Positions 7,713 through 15,324 of a stretch of 31,955 nt of DNA are shown piece by piece (within the stretch, counting starts at the first letter, position 1; each line of letters begins with the position of its first letter). The notes beneath the pieces are model-generated. The model did not search any database. It worked only from the letters and a program-made list of their open reading frames with translations, and was not told the DNA's origin. The stretch spans positions 95,686 through 127,640 of the forward strand of contig DEXG01000028.1 of assembly GCA_002364005.1 (NCBI GenBank). The letters are read 5' to 3'. The position numbers and the translations under genes are program-made. The stretch is from Phycisphaerales bacterium UBA3190. GTDB taxonomy: Bacteria; Planctomycetota; Phycisphaerae; Phycisphaerales; UBA1924.

Positions 7713-9602
7713 TCACGCCGCCTTGGATGAACACCCGTGCTGCTCAACCAGTTCGGCACAGGTCTCAATCAGCCGCTTGGCATTGATCGGCTTGGTCATG
7801 TGCGCATCGCAGCCCACGCTCAGGCAGAGACGCTGCTGCTCGGGCATCGCGTGCGCGGTGAGCGAGATGATCGGCCGGGTCCAGCCCGCCTCACGCAGCT
7901 TGCGAACAAGCCCCTCGCCGTTGAGCACGGGCATGTCCCAGTCGGTGATGAGTATGTCCGCGTGGTCGGCATCGCCCATGATCCCCGCCAGCGCCTCTTC
8001 CCCGTTGTGATACTCGATGGTGCTTGCGCCAGAACGCTTGAAGATCATCTTGAGCAGGCGCATGTTGTCGGTGCCATCCTCGGCGATTGCAACGCGCACG
8101 CCCTTGAGCAGATCCCAGTCCGCGCGTGCGTCGTGGGCATGATGCTCGCTCGCAGGCTCCGCATCCCGGTAGGGGATTCGCACCCTGAAGAGCGTGCCCT
8201 GGCCCTGTTTCGAATCAACCGAAATCTCGCCACCCATGAGCTTTGTCAGCTTGTGCGTAATGGTGAGCCCCAGCCCGGTGCCCTTCATTCGGCTCTCGCG
8301 GGACCCGAGCTGGGTGAACGGGCTGAACAGGACCTCGATGTCCTTCGCTGAGATACCGGGCCCCGTGTCCTGTACGCACATTTCCAGCGTGCTCGCTTCT
8401 GTGCGCACCCGCAGTTTGACATGCCCCTTGTCGGTGAACTTCACCGCGTTGCTCAGCAGGTTCAGCAGGATCTGACGCACACGCGTTCGGTCGAGGATCA
8501 CCCGCTCGGGAAGCGTGTCTATGCCCTCAAGAACAAACCCGATCTGTTTCTGCTCGGCGTTGAAACGCAGCGGCTCCACCGCACGCTCGATGAGTTCCGG
8601 GAGGTCGACCGGCGCTGGCTCGATGGTGATCATCCCCGCCTCGGCCTTGGAGATGTCCAGCAAGTCATTGATCAGGGTCAGCAGGTGTTCAGCGTTGTGT
8701 CGAATCGTGTCGGTCGCGTCGGCACGCTCGATCCTGTTGCACCGCTCGTCGCCCGCGACCCCGACGAAGCCGATGATCGCGTTCAACGGCGTGCGCAGCT
8801 CATGGCTGATGCTGGCAAGCAACGAAGACTTTGCGTTGTTCGCTCGGATCGCGTCTTCGCGGTGCTCGACGATCTGTTGCGCGTATCGAACGAAGCGTCG
8901 TGACACCCACCAGACGCCCACCCCCGCGAGGATGCTCAGCAGCCCGCCGGGGATCAGCGCCAGCTGCGTGGCCAGGTTCACCCGCGCCAGTTGAGCGTGG
9001 TACTGATCGGCAGAGATATCCACGCCCACAACGCCATCGATCGTTCCGTCTTCAAGCCGGATCGGCGCAAAGCCTGAGAGGAAGGTGCCCCACCGATCGC
9101 TGTGTGGTTCCCTGGTGATCGCGATGCCCTCGGAGTGGTACGCCTCCCAAGCCGCCGGGTCAGGGTCCTCGTACACATCCATGAGGAACGAATGGTCCTC
9201 GATCCCGTCGTTGTCCGTATCGCCGATCGGGGTGCCATCGAGCACGAAGCACAGGTCATCGCCCACGGCACGGAGCGTGTAGATGAACCGGACCGTCTCA
9301 ACACCTTTGATCGCCGCGGCCAGGGGTCTGTTGAGCGCTTTGTAGGCCTCGCCCTCTTCCTGTGTGGGGTCGGTCAGTGTGCTGTGCGCCGAGGCGTCGA
9401 TCGTGGCAGCCGTCATCGATGCCATGCGGGAGAGGTTGTGGCGGACTTGCTGATCAATCGCGATCCGGGCGGTATGACGCATGCCGGCGATCGAGATGAG
9501 CGATGAGACAAACAGGACCGTCGCGACAAGCAACCCCGATGCGATCGGGATGTAGATCATCTTGGACCGCGATCGAGATCCTGAGCTGTCCAGCTTGTAC
9601 AT
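7713..9602 (-). CDS. Hybrid sensor histidine kinase with receiver domain
   Basis: A 629-residue inner-membrane hybrid two-component kinase. Order: TM1 (about 16-40); extracytoplasmic sensor (about 42-212) with dCache/PAS-like features (FIYTLRAVGDDLCFVLDG, GVVGVDIS); TM2 (about 213-234); HisKA with SHELRTPLNAIIGF (phospho-His at about 267); HATPase_c with the N box (NLLSNAVKFTD), G1 (DTGPGIS) and G2 (GTGLGLTITHKL); then a receiver domain (about 490-610) with ITDWDMPVLNGEGL (phospho-Asp is the D of TDW), conserved Thr in SLTAHAM and Lys in MTKPI. The D-T-D-N-D-G-I-E-D stretch in the sensor looks like a Ca-binding loop. The ATG at 9602 has AAGGGG upstream; a GTG at 9605 is an alternative. The ligand and output partner are unknown. 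It lies downstream of two small genes on the same strand (25-nt and 46-nt gaps), which may belong to the same signalling unit. Confidence 0.93.
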   Translation of the reverse strand: MYKLDSSGSRSRSKMIYIPIASGLLVATVLFVSSLISIAGMRHTARIAIDQQVRHNLSRMASMTAATIDASAHSTLTDPTQEEGEAYKALNRPLAAAIKGVETVRFIYTLRAVGDDLCFVLDGTPIGDTDNDGIEDHSFLMDVYEDPDPAAWEAYHSEGIAITREPHSDRWGTFLSGFAPIRLEDGTIDGVVGVDISADQYHAQLARVNLATQLALIPGGLLSILAGVGVWWVSRRFVRYAQQIVEHREDAIRANNAKSSLLASISHELRTPLNAIIGFVGVAGDERCNRIERADATDTIRHNAEHLLTLINDLLDISKAEAGMITIEPAPVDLPELIERAVEPLRFNAEQKQIGFVLEGIDTLPERVILDRTRVRQILLNLLSNAVKFTDKGHVKLRVRTEASTLEMCVQDTGPGISAKDIEVLFSPFTQLGSRESRMKGTGLGLTITHKLTKLMGGEISVDSKQGQGTLFRVRIPYRDAEPASEHHAHDARADWDLLKGVRVAIAEDGTDNMRLLKMIFKRSGASTIEYHNGEEALAGIMGDADHADILITDWDMPVLNGEGLVRKLREAGWTRPIISLTAHAMPEQQRLCLSVGCDAHMTKPINAKRLIETCAELVEQHGCSSKAA

Positions 9603-9627
9603 CACGGTGGCCCCTTGCCACGAGGGA

Positions 9628-10287
9628 TTACGCGGCCTCGTTCAGGCCCGAATCCAGATCGGAGTCGAGATCGGTCTCGAACTCGTCGCCTTCGCCAAAC
9701 GCGGCTTCGAATGCTTCGAGGGCCTCGTCGGTCAGCTCTTCTTCGCTCTTGGGCGAGAGCTTCCTTGGGCCTTCGGTGCCACCGGCCTTGGAGCCGGTCT
9801 CGGTGAACCGCTCGGCCCAGCGGTCGGGTCGCACATTGGCGTCCGAGTCGCTCCGCTCGAGCCAATCCTCGGCTGCGGGCAGGTTCAGCTCGCTGGGCAT
9901 CGTCTTTCGATACCCGAGCAGACGAATCACCTCGAGCACATCGGTCCAGGTCGGGAACATGCGGTCGTTGGATTTCTTGAACGCGTCGATGGCCATCAGG
10001 AACAGGAACTGCTCCGTGTTCATCTCGCCCTCTTCGGCAGACTTGGTGAACTCGCTGAGGCGACGCCCACGCCCGCGACGGCGCTCAAGGCCTGTGTAGC
10101 CCTCTTCAGTCGGGGTCGATTGCATCTGGTTGACGCGATCTGCTTCGCCGTTGCGCGGGTCCTGGAGGTCGCGTCGATCAATGCCCAGTCGTCGATCGAT
10201 CACCGTCCCGGGTGGGGGCTTGCCTGTGCCGCCTTGTCGACGATCATGCTTCGGGCTCTGGCGATCGGGTGATGATTCGTTTCCCAT
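9628..10287 (-). CDS. Conserved-looking hydrophilic protein of unknown function
   Basis: 219 residues with no signal peptide or membrane segment. The first 85 residues are basic and disordered, with DRR/RRR clusters (DRRLGIDRRD, ERRRGRGRR). A predicted helical core is at about 90-140 (FLFLMAIDAFKKSND, TWTDVLEVIRLLGYRK), and the C-terminal tail is acidic (EFETDLDSDLDS). The charge-segregated design suggests nucleic-acid or protein scaffolding, but no known domain is recognised. GAGGAGG lies 8 nt before the ATG at 10287, a strong ribosome site. It sits between the Asp-rich gene and the histidine kinase in a probable operon. Confidence 0.75.
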   Translation of the reverse strand: MGNESSPDRQSPKHDRRQGGTGKPPPGTVIDRRLGIDRRDLQDPRNGEADRVNQMQSTPTEEGYTGLERRRGRGRRLSEFTKSAEEGEMNTEQFLFLMAIDAFKKSNDRMFPTWTDVLEVIRLLGYRKTMPSELNLPAAEDWLERSDSDANVRPDRWAERFTETGSKAGGTEGPRKLSPKSEEELTDEALEAFEAAFGEGDEFETDLDSDLDSGLNEAA

Positions 10288-10333
10288 GACTGATGCCTCC
10301 TCATCCCGATCGCCACAATGGGCTCATCAGGAC

Positions 10334-10624
10334 TCAGAGGTCTTCATCGTCGATTTCTTCTTCCGAATCGTCGTCGATTTCGTCGTCGTCGAAATCGTCG
10401 TCGTCGTAATCGTCGCTGAAGTCATCATCGTCATCATCCTCATCGTCGAGGAAGTACGCCTCATCGTCATCAAGGTCGTCGTCGACATCGCACACGGGGT
10501 TCTCGGACCACCAGGCGGGGGCGTCGTCTTGCTGACCCGGTTCGAGCACAGCCGTGCCGCCGTCGGCCTGATCGTCTCGCCACATGTCCTGTTCGTGAAC
10601 TTCAAAGAGCTGATTGGGTGTCAT
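10334..10624 (-). CDS. Small Asp-rich acidic protein
   Basis: 96 residues. The ATG at 10624 is chosen because GGAGG lies upstream; the longer frame to 10687 has no ribosome site. The N-terminal half (MTPNQLFEVHEQDMWRDD) looks like a normal short helix-forming segment. The last 51 residues contain about 37 Asp or Glu, encoded by GAT/GAC repeats. Such tails bind cations or mimic nucleic acid, or act as flexible spacers; the function is unknown. The GAC/GAT triplet run also opens a Val/Ile-rich frame on the other strand, which is a shadow. It is the first gene of the probable operon with the unknown protein and the histidine kinase. Confidence 0.65.
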   Translation of the reverse strand: MTPNQLFEVHEQDMWRDDQADGGTAVLEPGQQDDAPAWWSENPVCDVDDDLDDDEAYFLDDEDDDDDDFSDDYDDDDFDDDEIDDDSEEEIDDEDL

Positions 10625-10819
10625 ATCTCTTAACCTCCGAGAGTCATCTGATGCGCTGGCGTGTGCTGAAATCATCCCATAGACCATCGACGATCGCCCG
10701 CAGCAGCGGACCCGACCGATGCGCCTACGGTATCACCCTCGAACCCCGTGTCAACACCTCCCCGTGCCCCGGCTTTGTGTTTTTGCTCCGCCCCCGGCGC
10801 GTGCTTTCCCTTCACCCCG

Positions 10820-10825
10820 TACACT
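10820..10825 (+). promoter_or_regulatory. Putative leaderless -10 box (TACACT) of the DUF6677-like gene
   Basis: TACACT lies 8 nt before the ATG at 10834, and the intervening bases contain no Shine-Dalgarno. The spacing would place the transcription start at the start codon or a base or two from it. Confidence 0.45.
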
Positions 10826-10833
10826 GTCTGCGT

Positions 10834-11382
10834 ATGACGACCCCGCAGCCAACCGAGTTCAACCCCGTCGCGGGCCTTGCCGCCCTCATATTCCCCGGTG
10901 CAGGGCACCTCGTGCTGGGGCGTACCAAGCGGGCAGCCCTGATTTGCATTGGCGTCATGGGGCTTTTTACCTTCGGACTACTTATCGGGGGCATCGACGC
11001 TATCGATAGCAAAAACGACAAGATCTGGTTCTACGCACAGGTCCTCGTCGGCGTGCCGACGATCGCCGTGAACCATGTCCACCAGAGCCAGTTCAAAGCA
11101 GCTGACCCGAATAATGGGTACCTGCGATCGGGCTTCCCGGGCGAGCACCGCCAGGTCATCGATGGGCAGGCCGTCTGGCAGCCGCTGACTCAAGAGCAGA
11201 TCGCCTCCGGTATGGGCCCGCCCAATGTCCCGGGCCTGGGACGCATCAACGAGATCGCGATGCTCAGCATCGTCCTTGCCGGGATGCTCAACCTCATCGT
11301 GTTTCTCGATGCATTGATGCCCTCTCCCGAGAAGCAGGCGAGGCCCAAGGCCACGCCCGCAACCAACGGGGGTGACGCATGA
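10834..11382 (+). CDS. DUF6677-like small integral membrane protein
   Basis: 182 residues with about four hydrophobic segments (roughly 12-30, 34-54, 66-82, 143-165). The opening FNPVAGLAALIFPGAGHLVLGRTKRAAL matches the pattern of planctomycete membrane proteins I recall as DUF6677 (P-G-x-G-H, then a basic turn). The function is unknown. The ATG at 10834 is chosen over an in-frame start near 10618 because the upstream extension is non-protein-like and a TACACT box lies 8 nt before 10834. It overlaps the next gene by ATGA, so the two are co-translated and probably form a small membrane complex. Confidence 0.75.
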   Translation: MTTPQPTEFNPVAGLAALIFPGAGHLVLGRTKRAALICIGVMGLFTFGLLIGGIDAIDSKNDKIWFYAQVLVGVPTIAVNHVHQSQFKAADPNNGYLRSGFPGEHRQVIDGQAVWQPLTQEQIASGMGPPNVPGLGRINEIAMLSIVLAGMLNLIVFLDALMPSPEKQARPKATPATNGGDA

Positions 11383-11630
11383 TCACGCTCGCCTACACAC
11401 CATTCATCGACGCCCTGCCCCTTCATGAAGCGTGGTTCCTGCTGATCGTGCCCATGACGATCTTCTTGGCCATCGGGTACAAAGCCGTGCGCTGCTCGAA
11501 CATGAAGCACTACCCCAAAGAGGTGGTGATTTTCATCGTGCAGATCCTGGGCGTGATGGCCCTGCTGGCCATCGGGTTCACGATCTTTGTCAATGTGCTG
11601 GTGCCGATGATCGCGCCGATGTCGAGCTGA
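11379..11630 (+). CDS. Small two-TM membrane protein
   Basis: 83 residues. The ATG at 11379 overlaps the stop of the DUF6677-like gene (ATGA), a reliable sign of coupling. There are two hydrophobic segments (about 17-35 and 48-75) separated by a Cys/Lys-containing loop (KAVRCSNMKHYPKE). The family is not named, but the tight coupling supports a real gene whose product partners the upstream membrane protein. It ends 2 nt from the convergent terminase gene. Confidence 0.7.
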   Translation: MITLAYTPFIDALPLHEAWFLLIVPMTIFLAIGYKAVRCSNMKHYPKEVVIFIVQILGVMALLAIGFTIFVNVLVPMIAPMSS

Positions 11631-11632
11631 GT

Positions 11633-13147
11633 TCATCTGCACCCCCCTGTTTGAATGTAGTTGTCCTCCTGCGTTGAGAACGCGCGGTCGAGGTTCTGCA
11701 GCATGTACCGCAGCGCATCGACGCAGTGGTCGTGCCCGTCCTTCTCGGGTAAATCGCTGAAAGGCTGATCCTTGGGGTAGTGGTATTTCCGCACCGAATC
11801 GATCAGGCGCTCACACCTGCTCGATATGTAGAGGCGAGGCCCACCGGTGGCGGGCTTGAGCCGGGCCCGGATGAGTCTGAGCCCCTCATGCAGGCGAAGC
11901 CGACGATCCTTCACCACCAACCCCGCGCGGCGCATGGCCTGGGCATCGCTGATCCCCGTCTGTAAATCCCGCTGACGCCCCGCCGGGTCTACTCCCAACC
12001 AGACCGGGACCGGGTGGTGGGCCTTGATGACCCCGATGTGCTCCTCGAGCGATCGGTCGCTCTGGACATACTCGTCAACCACCCAGACCACCCCGTGGTC
12101 ATCGACACGCGCGAACAGCACCACCGTGGGCGACCGGATCCCAAAGTCCATGCCCGCGATGCACAGGCCATTCTTCGCGCCATCCGGGATCGCCTGGACC
12201 ACATGCACGCCCTCGTCAAACTCTGGGAGCACGCAGTCGCTCCGCTGCGGACGCAGGCACAGCATCTCGCTGTTCCAGGTATCTCGCCCGACGCGCGCCT
12301 TGAGCGCGATCGCGTCGTCGATACTGATATGTCCTGGTGTTTGACTCACATCGGCGGGGTTCAGTCTTCGTCCCTTGGCACGCCCGGCGCACTCTGGCGC
12401 AAGCGGGCAGGGCCCGTCGTCACCGATGCAACGGTGCCCCTCGCCGCACGCGTCGAGCACATCAACCAGGCCCCACTTGAAGATCCGCCGTGTCGCTCCA
12501 TCTCCACCGCTCTGCTCAATCAGCTCGTGCATCAGCCCGTAGGGCACATGCATCGTCGAGAAGCACTCGATGCTGCCCCGCACTCGCCCGGTGCCCGATC
12601 GCATCTCACGCGTCGTCAACTGCGCGGCTTCCCAGACCTCGCGATCGAACAGCTCCAGCTCATCGCACCGGAGTTTCTGAACACGCGTGCCTCGCACCGA
12701 GGTCTGCGACTGGGCCAGCAACTCGACGCTCGAGCCGTTGGTGAGGCGCAGACGACGCTCGGTGATCCTGCCCTCGACCAGCTCGTCGAAGGGCTCAATC
12801 TCGAACAGGCCTCGCAGGTGCGTATGCATGCGTTTGCTCTGCTCAAGCGAGCCGCCCAGGATCCGGATCTCGATGCCCGGCTTGAAGACCAGGTCCAGCA
12901 GTGTCGCCACCGCAGCATAAAAGGTCTTGCCCCCGCCCCGGTTGGCCCAGACCACACAATCGCGGGGCTGTCGATCCTCAAAGAACGCATGGCAGAGATA
13001 CTCAAATGGCGCGTTGTGGTTCGGATCCATGGGTTCGCGAACCACCATGATCGATAAGTGCTCGACCAGCCACGCGTGCAGCTCTTCGGGGGTTTCTGGC
13101 GCGTTCGACCAGGGCGTCTGCGGGGTAGATTCGTGCGTCTGGCTCAT
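11633..13147 (-). CDS. Phage-type terminase large subunit (ATPase plus nuclease)
   Basis: 504 residues, the normal size for a terminase large subunit, the DNA-packaging motor and nuclease of tailed phages. The ATPase part shows Walker A NRGGGKTF (about 69-76), Walker B CDELELF (Asp/Glu at about 162-163) and the coupling-motif region near FSTMHVP. The nuclease (RNase H-like) part has its three catalytic acids: GMDFGIRSP (D334), GVDPAG (D387) and HCVDALRYM (D477). An insertion between the domains carries four Cys (about 234, 240, 247, 253), a possible zinc knuckle. It is the last gene of a four-gene overlapping operon; its ATG overlaps the previous stop (ATGA). No portal, capsid or tail gene is nearby, so its role may not be virion packaging. 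Confidence 0.88.
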   Translation of the reverse strand: MSQTHESTPQTPWSNAPETPEELHAWLVEHLSIMVVREPMDPNHNAPFEYLCHAFFEDRQPRDCVVWANRGGGKTFYAAVATLLDLVFKPGIEIRILGGSLEQSKRMHTHLRGLFEIEPFDELVEGRITERRLRLTNGSSVELLAQSQTSVRGTRVQKLRCDELELFDREVWEAAQLTTREMRSGTGRVRGSIECFSTMHVPYGLMHELIEQSGGDGATRRIFKWGLVDVLDACGEGHRCIGDDGPCPLAPECAGRAKGRRLNPADVSQTPGHISIDDAIALKARVGRDTWNSEMLCLRPQRSDCVLPEFDEGVHVVQAIPDGAKNGLCIAGMDFGIRSPTVVLFARVDDHGVVWVVDEYVQSDRSLEEHIGVIKAHHPVPVWLGVDPAGRQRDLQTGISDAQAMRRAGLVVKDRRLRLHEGLRLIRARLKPATGGPRLYISSRCERLIDSVRKYHYPKDQPFSDLPEKDGHDHCVDALRYMLQNLDRAFSTQEDNYIQTGGCR

Positions 13148-13365
13148 GAACGCACCCCCTCGTTCTGCGCGTTGAATGCCTCCAGCAAGCCCACGCTGAT
13201 CAGCAACGCCCGCGTGCGGTCATCGCTGATCCGCCCGAGCCGCTCCAGCAACGCCCGGCGCTGTGCGCGCGTCATAAAGAAGGTCACCGCGCTGGGCAGG
13301 TGGTCTGTGTTGTGTTCGATCCTGGGCTGTGCCAGGACAGGCGGCTCATGTGTTCTGCGGCTCAT
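13144..13365 (-). CDS. Small basic protein between ATPase-GNAT and terminase genes
   Basis: 73 residues, starting at the ATG at 13365 inside the last 20 nt of the ATPase-GNAT gene and ending in ATGA overlap with the terminase start. That packing argues it is real. The C-terminal two thirds form a predicted helical unit (TRAQRRALLERLGRIS and TRALLISVGLLEAFN). Its position just before a terminase large subunit is where a small terminase subunit would sit, but it is shorter than usual and no DNA-binding motif is clear. It may be an adaptor for the terminase. A purine-rich AAGGTGAT about 10 nt upstream can serve as ribosome site. Confidence 0.6.
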   Translation of the reverse strand: MSRRTHEPPVLAQPRIEHNTDHLPSAVTFFMTRAQRRALLERLGRISDDRTRALLISVGLLEAFNAQNEGVRS

Positions 13366-14740
13366 CTCCCCAATCACCTTTCGTAAACGCGTAAGCGCGG
13401 GGGCGCGTGCACAAACGACAGGCGGCGATCGGGGTGAGCCGCTGGATCTCTTCAAGACTCGGTTGACCCGCACGCAGCAGCTTGCGTGCCTTGCCCCAGG
13501 TGACCAGCTCACGCATGAGCATCGATCCGGGCTCGACCCGCGCGTGCATGAGCGTCTCTGGAGCAATCGACAGGTATATCAACGCGTCGAGCAGGCGGGT
13601 GTCGGGCCGGTCGGGCACCATCTCGTAGGGTGTCATGCCCGCCCGCTCCAAGAACGGGCAGACGCTGCCCATCGCCGCCAGGGCTTCGGTGCCGGGCGTG
13701 AGGGGCGCATCGAGATAGGCGTGGACGAGTCGTGTCGCGATGCCCAGTCCTCGGCTGCGGGGTTCGACGATCACCCGCGAGATGGTGCGTACCTGCGCAT
13801 TGAGGCGATGGGCGTTGATTGATTTGTCTCTGGTTCCAAAGTGCCCGGGCCATGCACGCTGACGCCACACGCCGTTGAGCGTGGGCATCGAGACGAGCAG
13901 CACGCCGGCGAGCAACCGATTCGATGGGTCGATGTTCGCCGGGACCTTGCGCATCGCGCGCAAGATGCGTACGACCGCAGCCGGTTTTCCTGAGCGGTAG
14001 TGGAGGTGCGCCAGTTGCTGATAATCGTCGATGGTTCCCGCTTCGATCGTAATCGTCTGCGGCATGGGCGCTCGGGGAGGACGCACGCGCGCGGTCCCGG
14101 CATCGATGACCGTGTCCGGTGCGAGCATGGATTCCAGGTCCTCGTGAGCGCTGGCGGCGATAAGGGTGACGCCGAGGCGCTTGGCCCAGCGGGTGGTGGT
14201 TCGGCACAGGGCGTAGGCGCAAGCGCGATCGACATGCGATGCGAACTCGTCGGCGATGACGACATCGCCCGCCCGGGTGTCCTGCATCGCCATGGCCAGC
14301 CGCAAGCGCGCCTGCTCGCCGACCGAGAGCCACCCCGCCGGCAGGGCCCAGAGGCGCGGCTCGCCCAGTCCCGCGTGCGTCAGTATGGCCGCCCGCTCTG
14401 CCGCATCGCCACTGAGCAGGTCAAACGACGCAGTGTGACGCTGTCTTTCGCTGAGTGATTCGTGCACGATCCTGAGGCGCTGTTTGGGTAGGGCCCTGAT
14501 CAGCGCCCGGATCAGGGTCGATTTGCCGGCACCCGAGGGGCCTACGATCTGCACGATGCCCGGTGCACGCACCCGATCGAGGATGGTCGGGTCGATGTTG
14601 GGTGCGATGGGCTCGTGGCCGTGGCGATGCGACGGGATGACGCAGAAGTGCGCGCACGCTCGCAGCAACTCACGCGAGACGGCGTTCGGGGCATCGACCG
14701 CGGTCAGGCAGACGGGCGAGATGCGTCGATCACTGCTCAT
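13346..14740 (-). CDS. ABC-type ATPase fused to GNAT acetyltransferase domain (COG2401-like)
   Basis: 464 residues. The N-terminal ABC ATPase has Walker A GPSGAGKST (about 67-75), an ABC signature-like LSVGEQARLRLA (about 138-149), Walker B VVIADEFASHVD (about 160-171) and a switch His after IAASAHED. There are no membrane segments, so it is not a transporter. The C-terminal GNAT-fold domain (about 228-385) has the acyl-CoA loop ISRVIVEPRSRGLGIATRLV and the family-typical ALAAMGSVCPFLERAGM. This architecture matches what I know as COG2401 (ABC ATPase with predicted acetyltransferase domain). The acceptor substrate is unknown; protein, tRNA or DNA base are all possible, given GNAT-fold DNA modifiers such as Mu Mom. 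The ATG at 14740 overlaps the HTH gene stop (ATGA); the longer frame to 14869 is inside that gene. Confidence 0.85.
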   Translation of the reverse strand: MSSDRRISPVCLTAVDAPNAVSRELLRACAHFCVIPSHRHGHEPIAPNIDPTILDRVRAPGIVQIVGPSGAGKSTLIRALIRALPKQRLRIVHESLSERQRHTASFDLLSGDAAERAAILTHAGLGEPRLWALPAGWLSVGEQARLRLAMAMQDTRAGDVVIADEFASHVDRACAYALCRTTTRWAKRLGVTLIAASAHEDLESMLAPDTVIDAGTARVRPPRAPMPQTITIEAGTIDDYQQLAHLHYRSGKPAAVVRILRAMRKVPANIDPSNRLLAGVLLVSMPTLNGVWRQRAWPGHFGTRDKSINAHRLNAQVRTISRVIVEPRSRGLGIATRLVHAYLDAPLTPGTEALAAMGSVCPFLERAGMTPYEMVPDRPDTRLLDALIYLSIAPETLMHARVEPGSMLMRELVTWGKARKLLRAGQPSLEEIQRLTPIAACRLCTRPRAYAFTKGDWGDEPQNT

Positions 14741-15222
14741 GCTCCGCCTCGTTCGGTTCGCCTCCAAGTTCGGGATGGGCGGGCACGGTGCTGTTGTGCC
14801 AGGGCCATCGCTTCGATCGCATCGCGGTTCTTGCGTACGCAGTGCAGACTCAGGCCCAGGTCCTGGCACACCTCGCGCATGGTGCGTCCATGCACAAAGA
14901 GTTCCTGCCCGATGGCCTTCATCGTCGGGTTCCAGCTGTTGTGGTGGGCCACGACATAGGCGACGCGTGGATCGTTGAGGCGGGTCACAAGCTGCCTGAG
15001 GCGCTTTCGGATCTGGCGTGCGGGGATGCCGGTCATGCGGGAAATCGCCGCGGCGCTCATGGATCGGTCGAACATGGCCAGAACGAGCTCCCGGTCCTGG
15101 CCCTGGAGCCAGTCAGCGCGTCTGATGAGCCGATCGACGAAGTCAGAATCCCGGCGTCGGCGTAGATCGACCTCGCTGCTGAACCTCTCAAACTCCATCC
15201 CGACAGTCATCGCCCTGCCCAT
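14737..15222 (-). CDS. Double helix-turn-helix DNA-binding protein
   Basis: 161 residues with two HTH-like segments: about 38-83 (ELVLAMFDRSMSAAAISRMTGIPARQIRKRLRQL, cut by eye into recognition helices) and about 105-140 (GRTMREVCQDLGLSLHCVRKNRD). Both resemble sigma-70 region 4 or LuxR-type helices. The N-terminal part is Arg-rich (LRRRRDSDF). No sigma region 2 is seen, so it is not a full sigma factor. It could be a transcriptional activator, a DNA-site recogniser for the terminase, or an HTH-type small terminase subunit. AAAGGAG precedes the ATG at 15222. It is the first gene of the four-gene operon and divergent from the S24 repressor, which probably controls it. Confidence 0.75.
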   Translation of the reverse strand: MGRAMTVGMEFERFSSEVDLRRRRDSDFVDRLIRRADWLQGQDRELVLAMFDRSMSAAAISRMTGIPARQIRKRLRQLVTRLNDPRVAYVVAHHNSWNPTMKAIGQELFVHGRTMREVCQDLGLSLHCVRKNRDAIEAMALAQQHRARPSRTWRRTERGGA

Positions 15223-15324
15223 CTCGCACTCCTTTCTTGTGTATGCGATTGCCGTTCACTGGTGAGTTGATTGTTTTTTGCAGTATACACCGAACAGAAC
15301 ACAAAAGTTTGGGTATAGTTTGGC
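15223..15324. promoter_or_regulatory. Divergent promoter/operator region of the repressor and terminase operon
   Basis: This is a 102-bp AT-richer gap between the double-HTH gene and the S24 repressor gene. A leftward TATACT (minus strand of 15282-15287) and a rightward TATAGT (15314-15319) lie back to back about 26 bp apart, so their -35 regions overlap. Candidate half-sites are GTGTAT (15239-15244) and its inverse ATACAC (15285-15290). The layout is like phage immunity regions, where a CI-type repressor controls both directions. Confidence 0.5.
15314..15319 (+). promoter_or_regulatory. Putative leaderless -10 box (TATAGT) of the S24 repressor gene
   Basis: TATAGT lies 5 nt before the ATG at 15325, with no Shine-Dalgarno. 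Repressor mRNAs of lambda type (PRM) are classic leaderless messages, so a leaderless start is plausible. Confidence 0.5.

Noticed and set aside
10130..10633. Val/Ile-rich plus-strand frame that looks like a membrane protein
   Set aside because: It is the complement of the GAT/GAC repeats of the Asp-rich gene; the hydrophobic run is a composition artefact.
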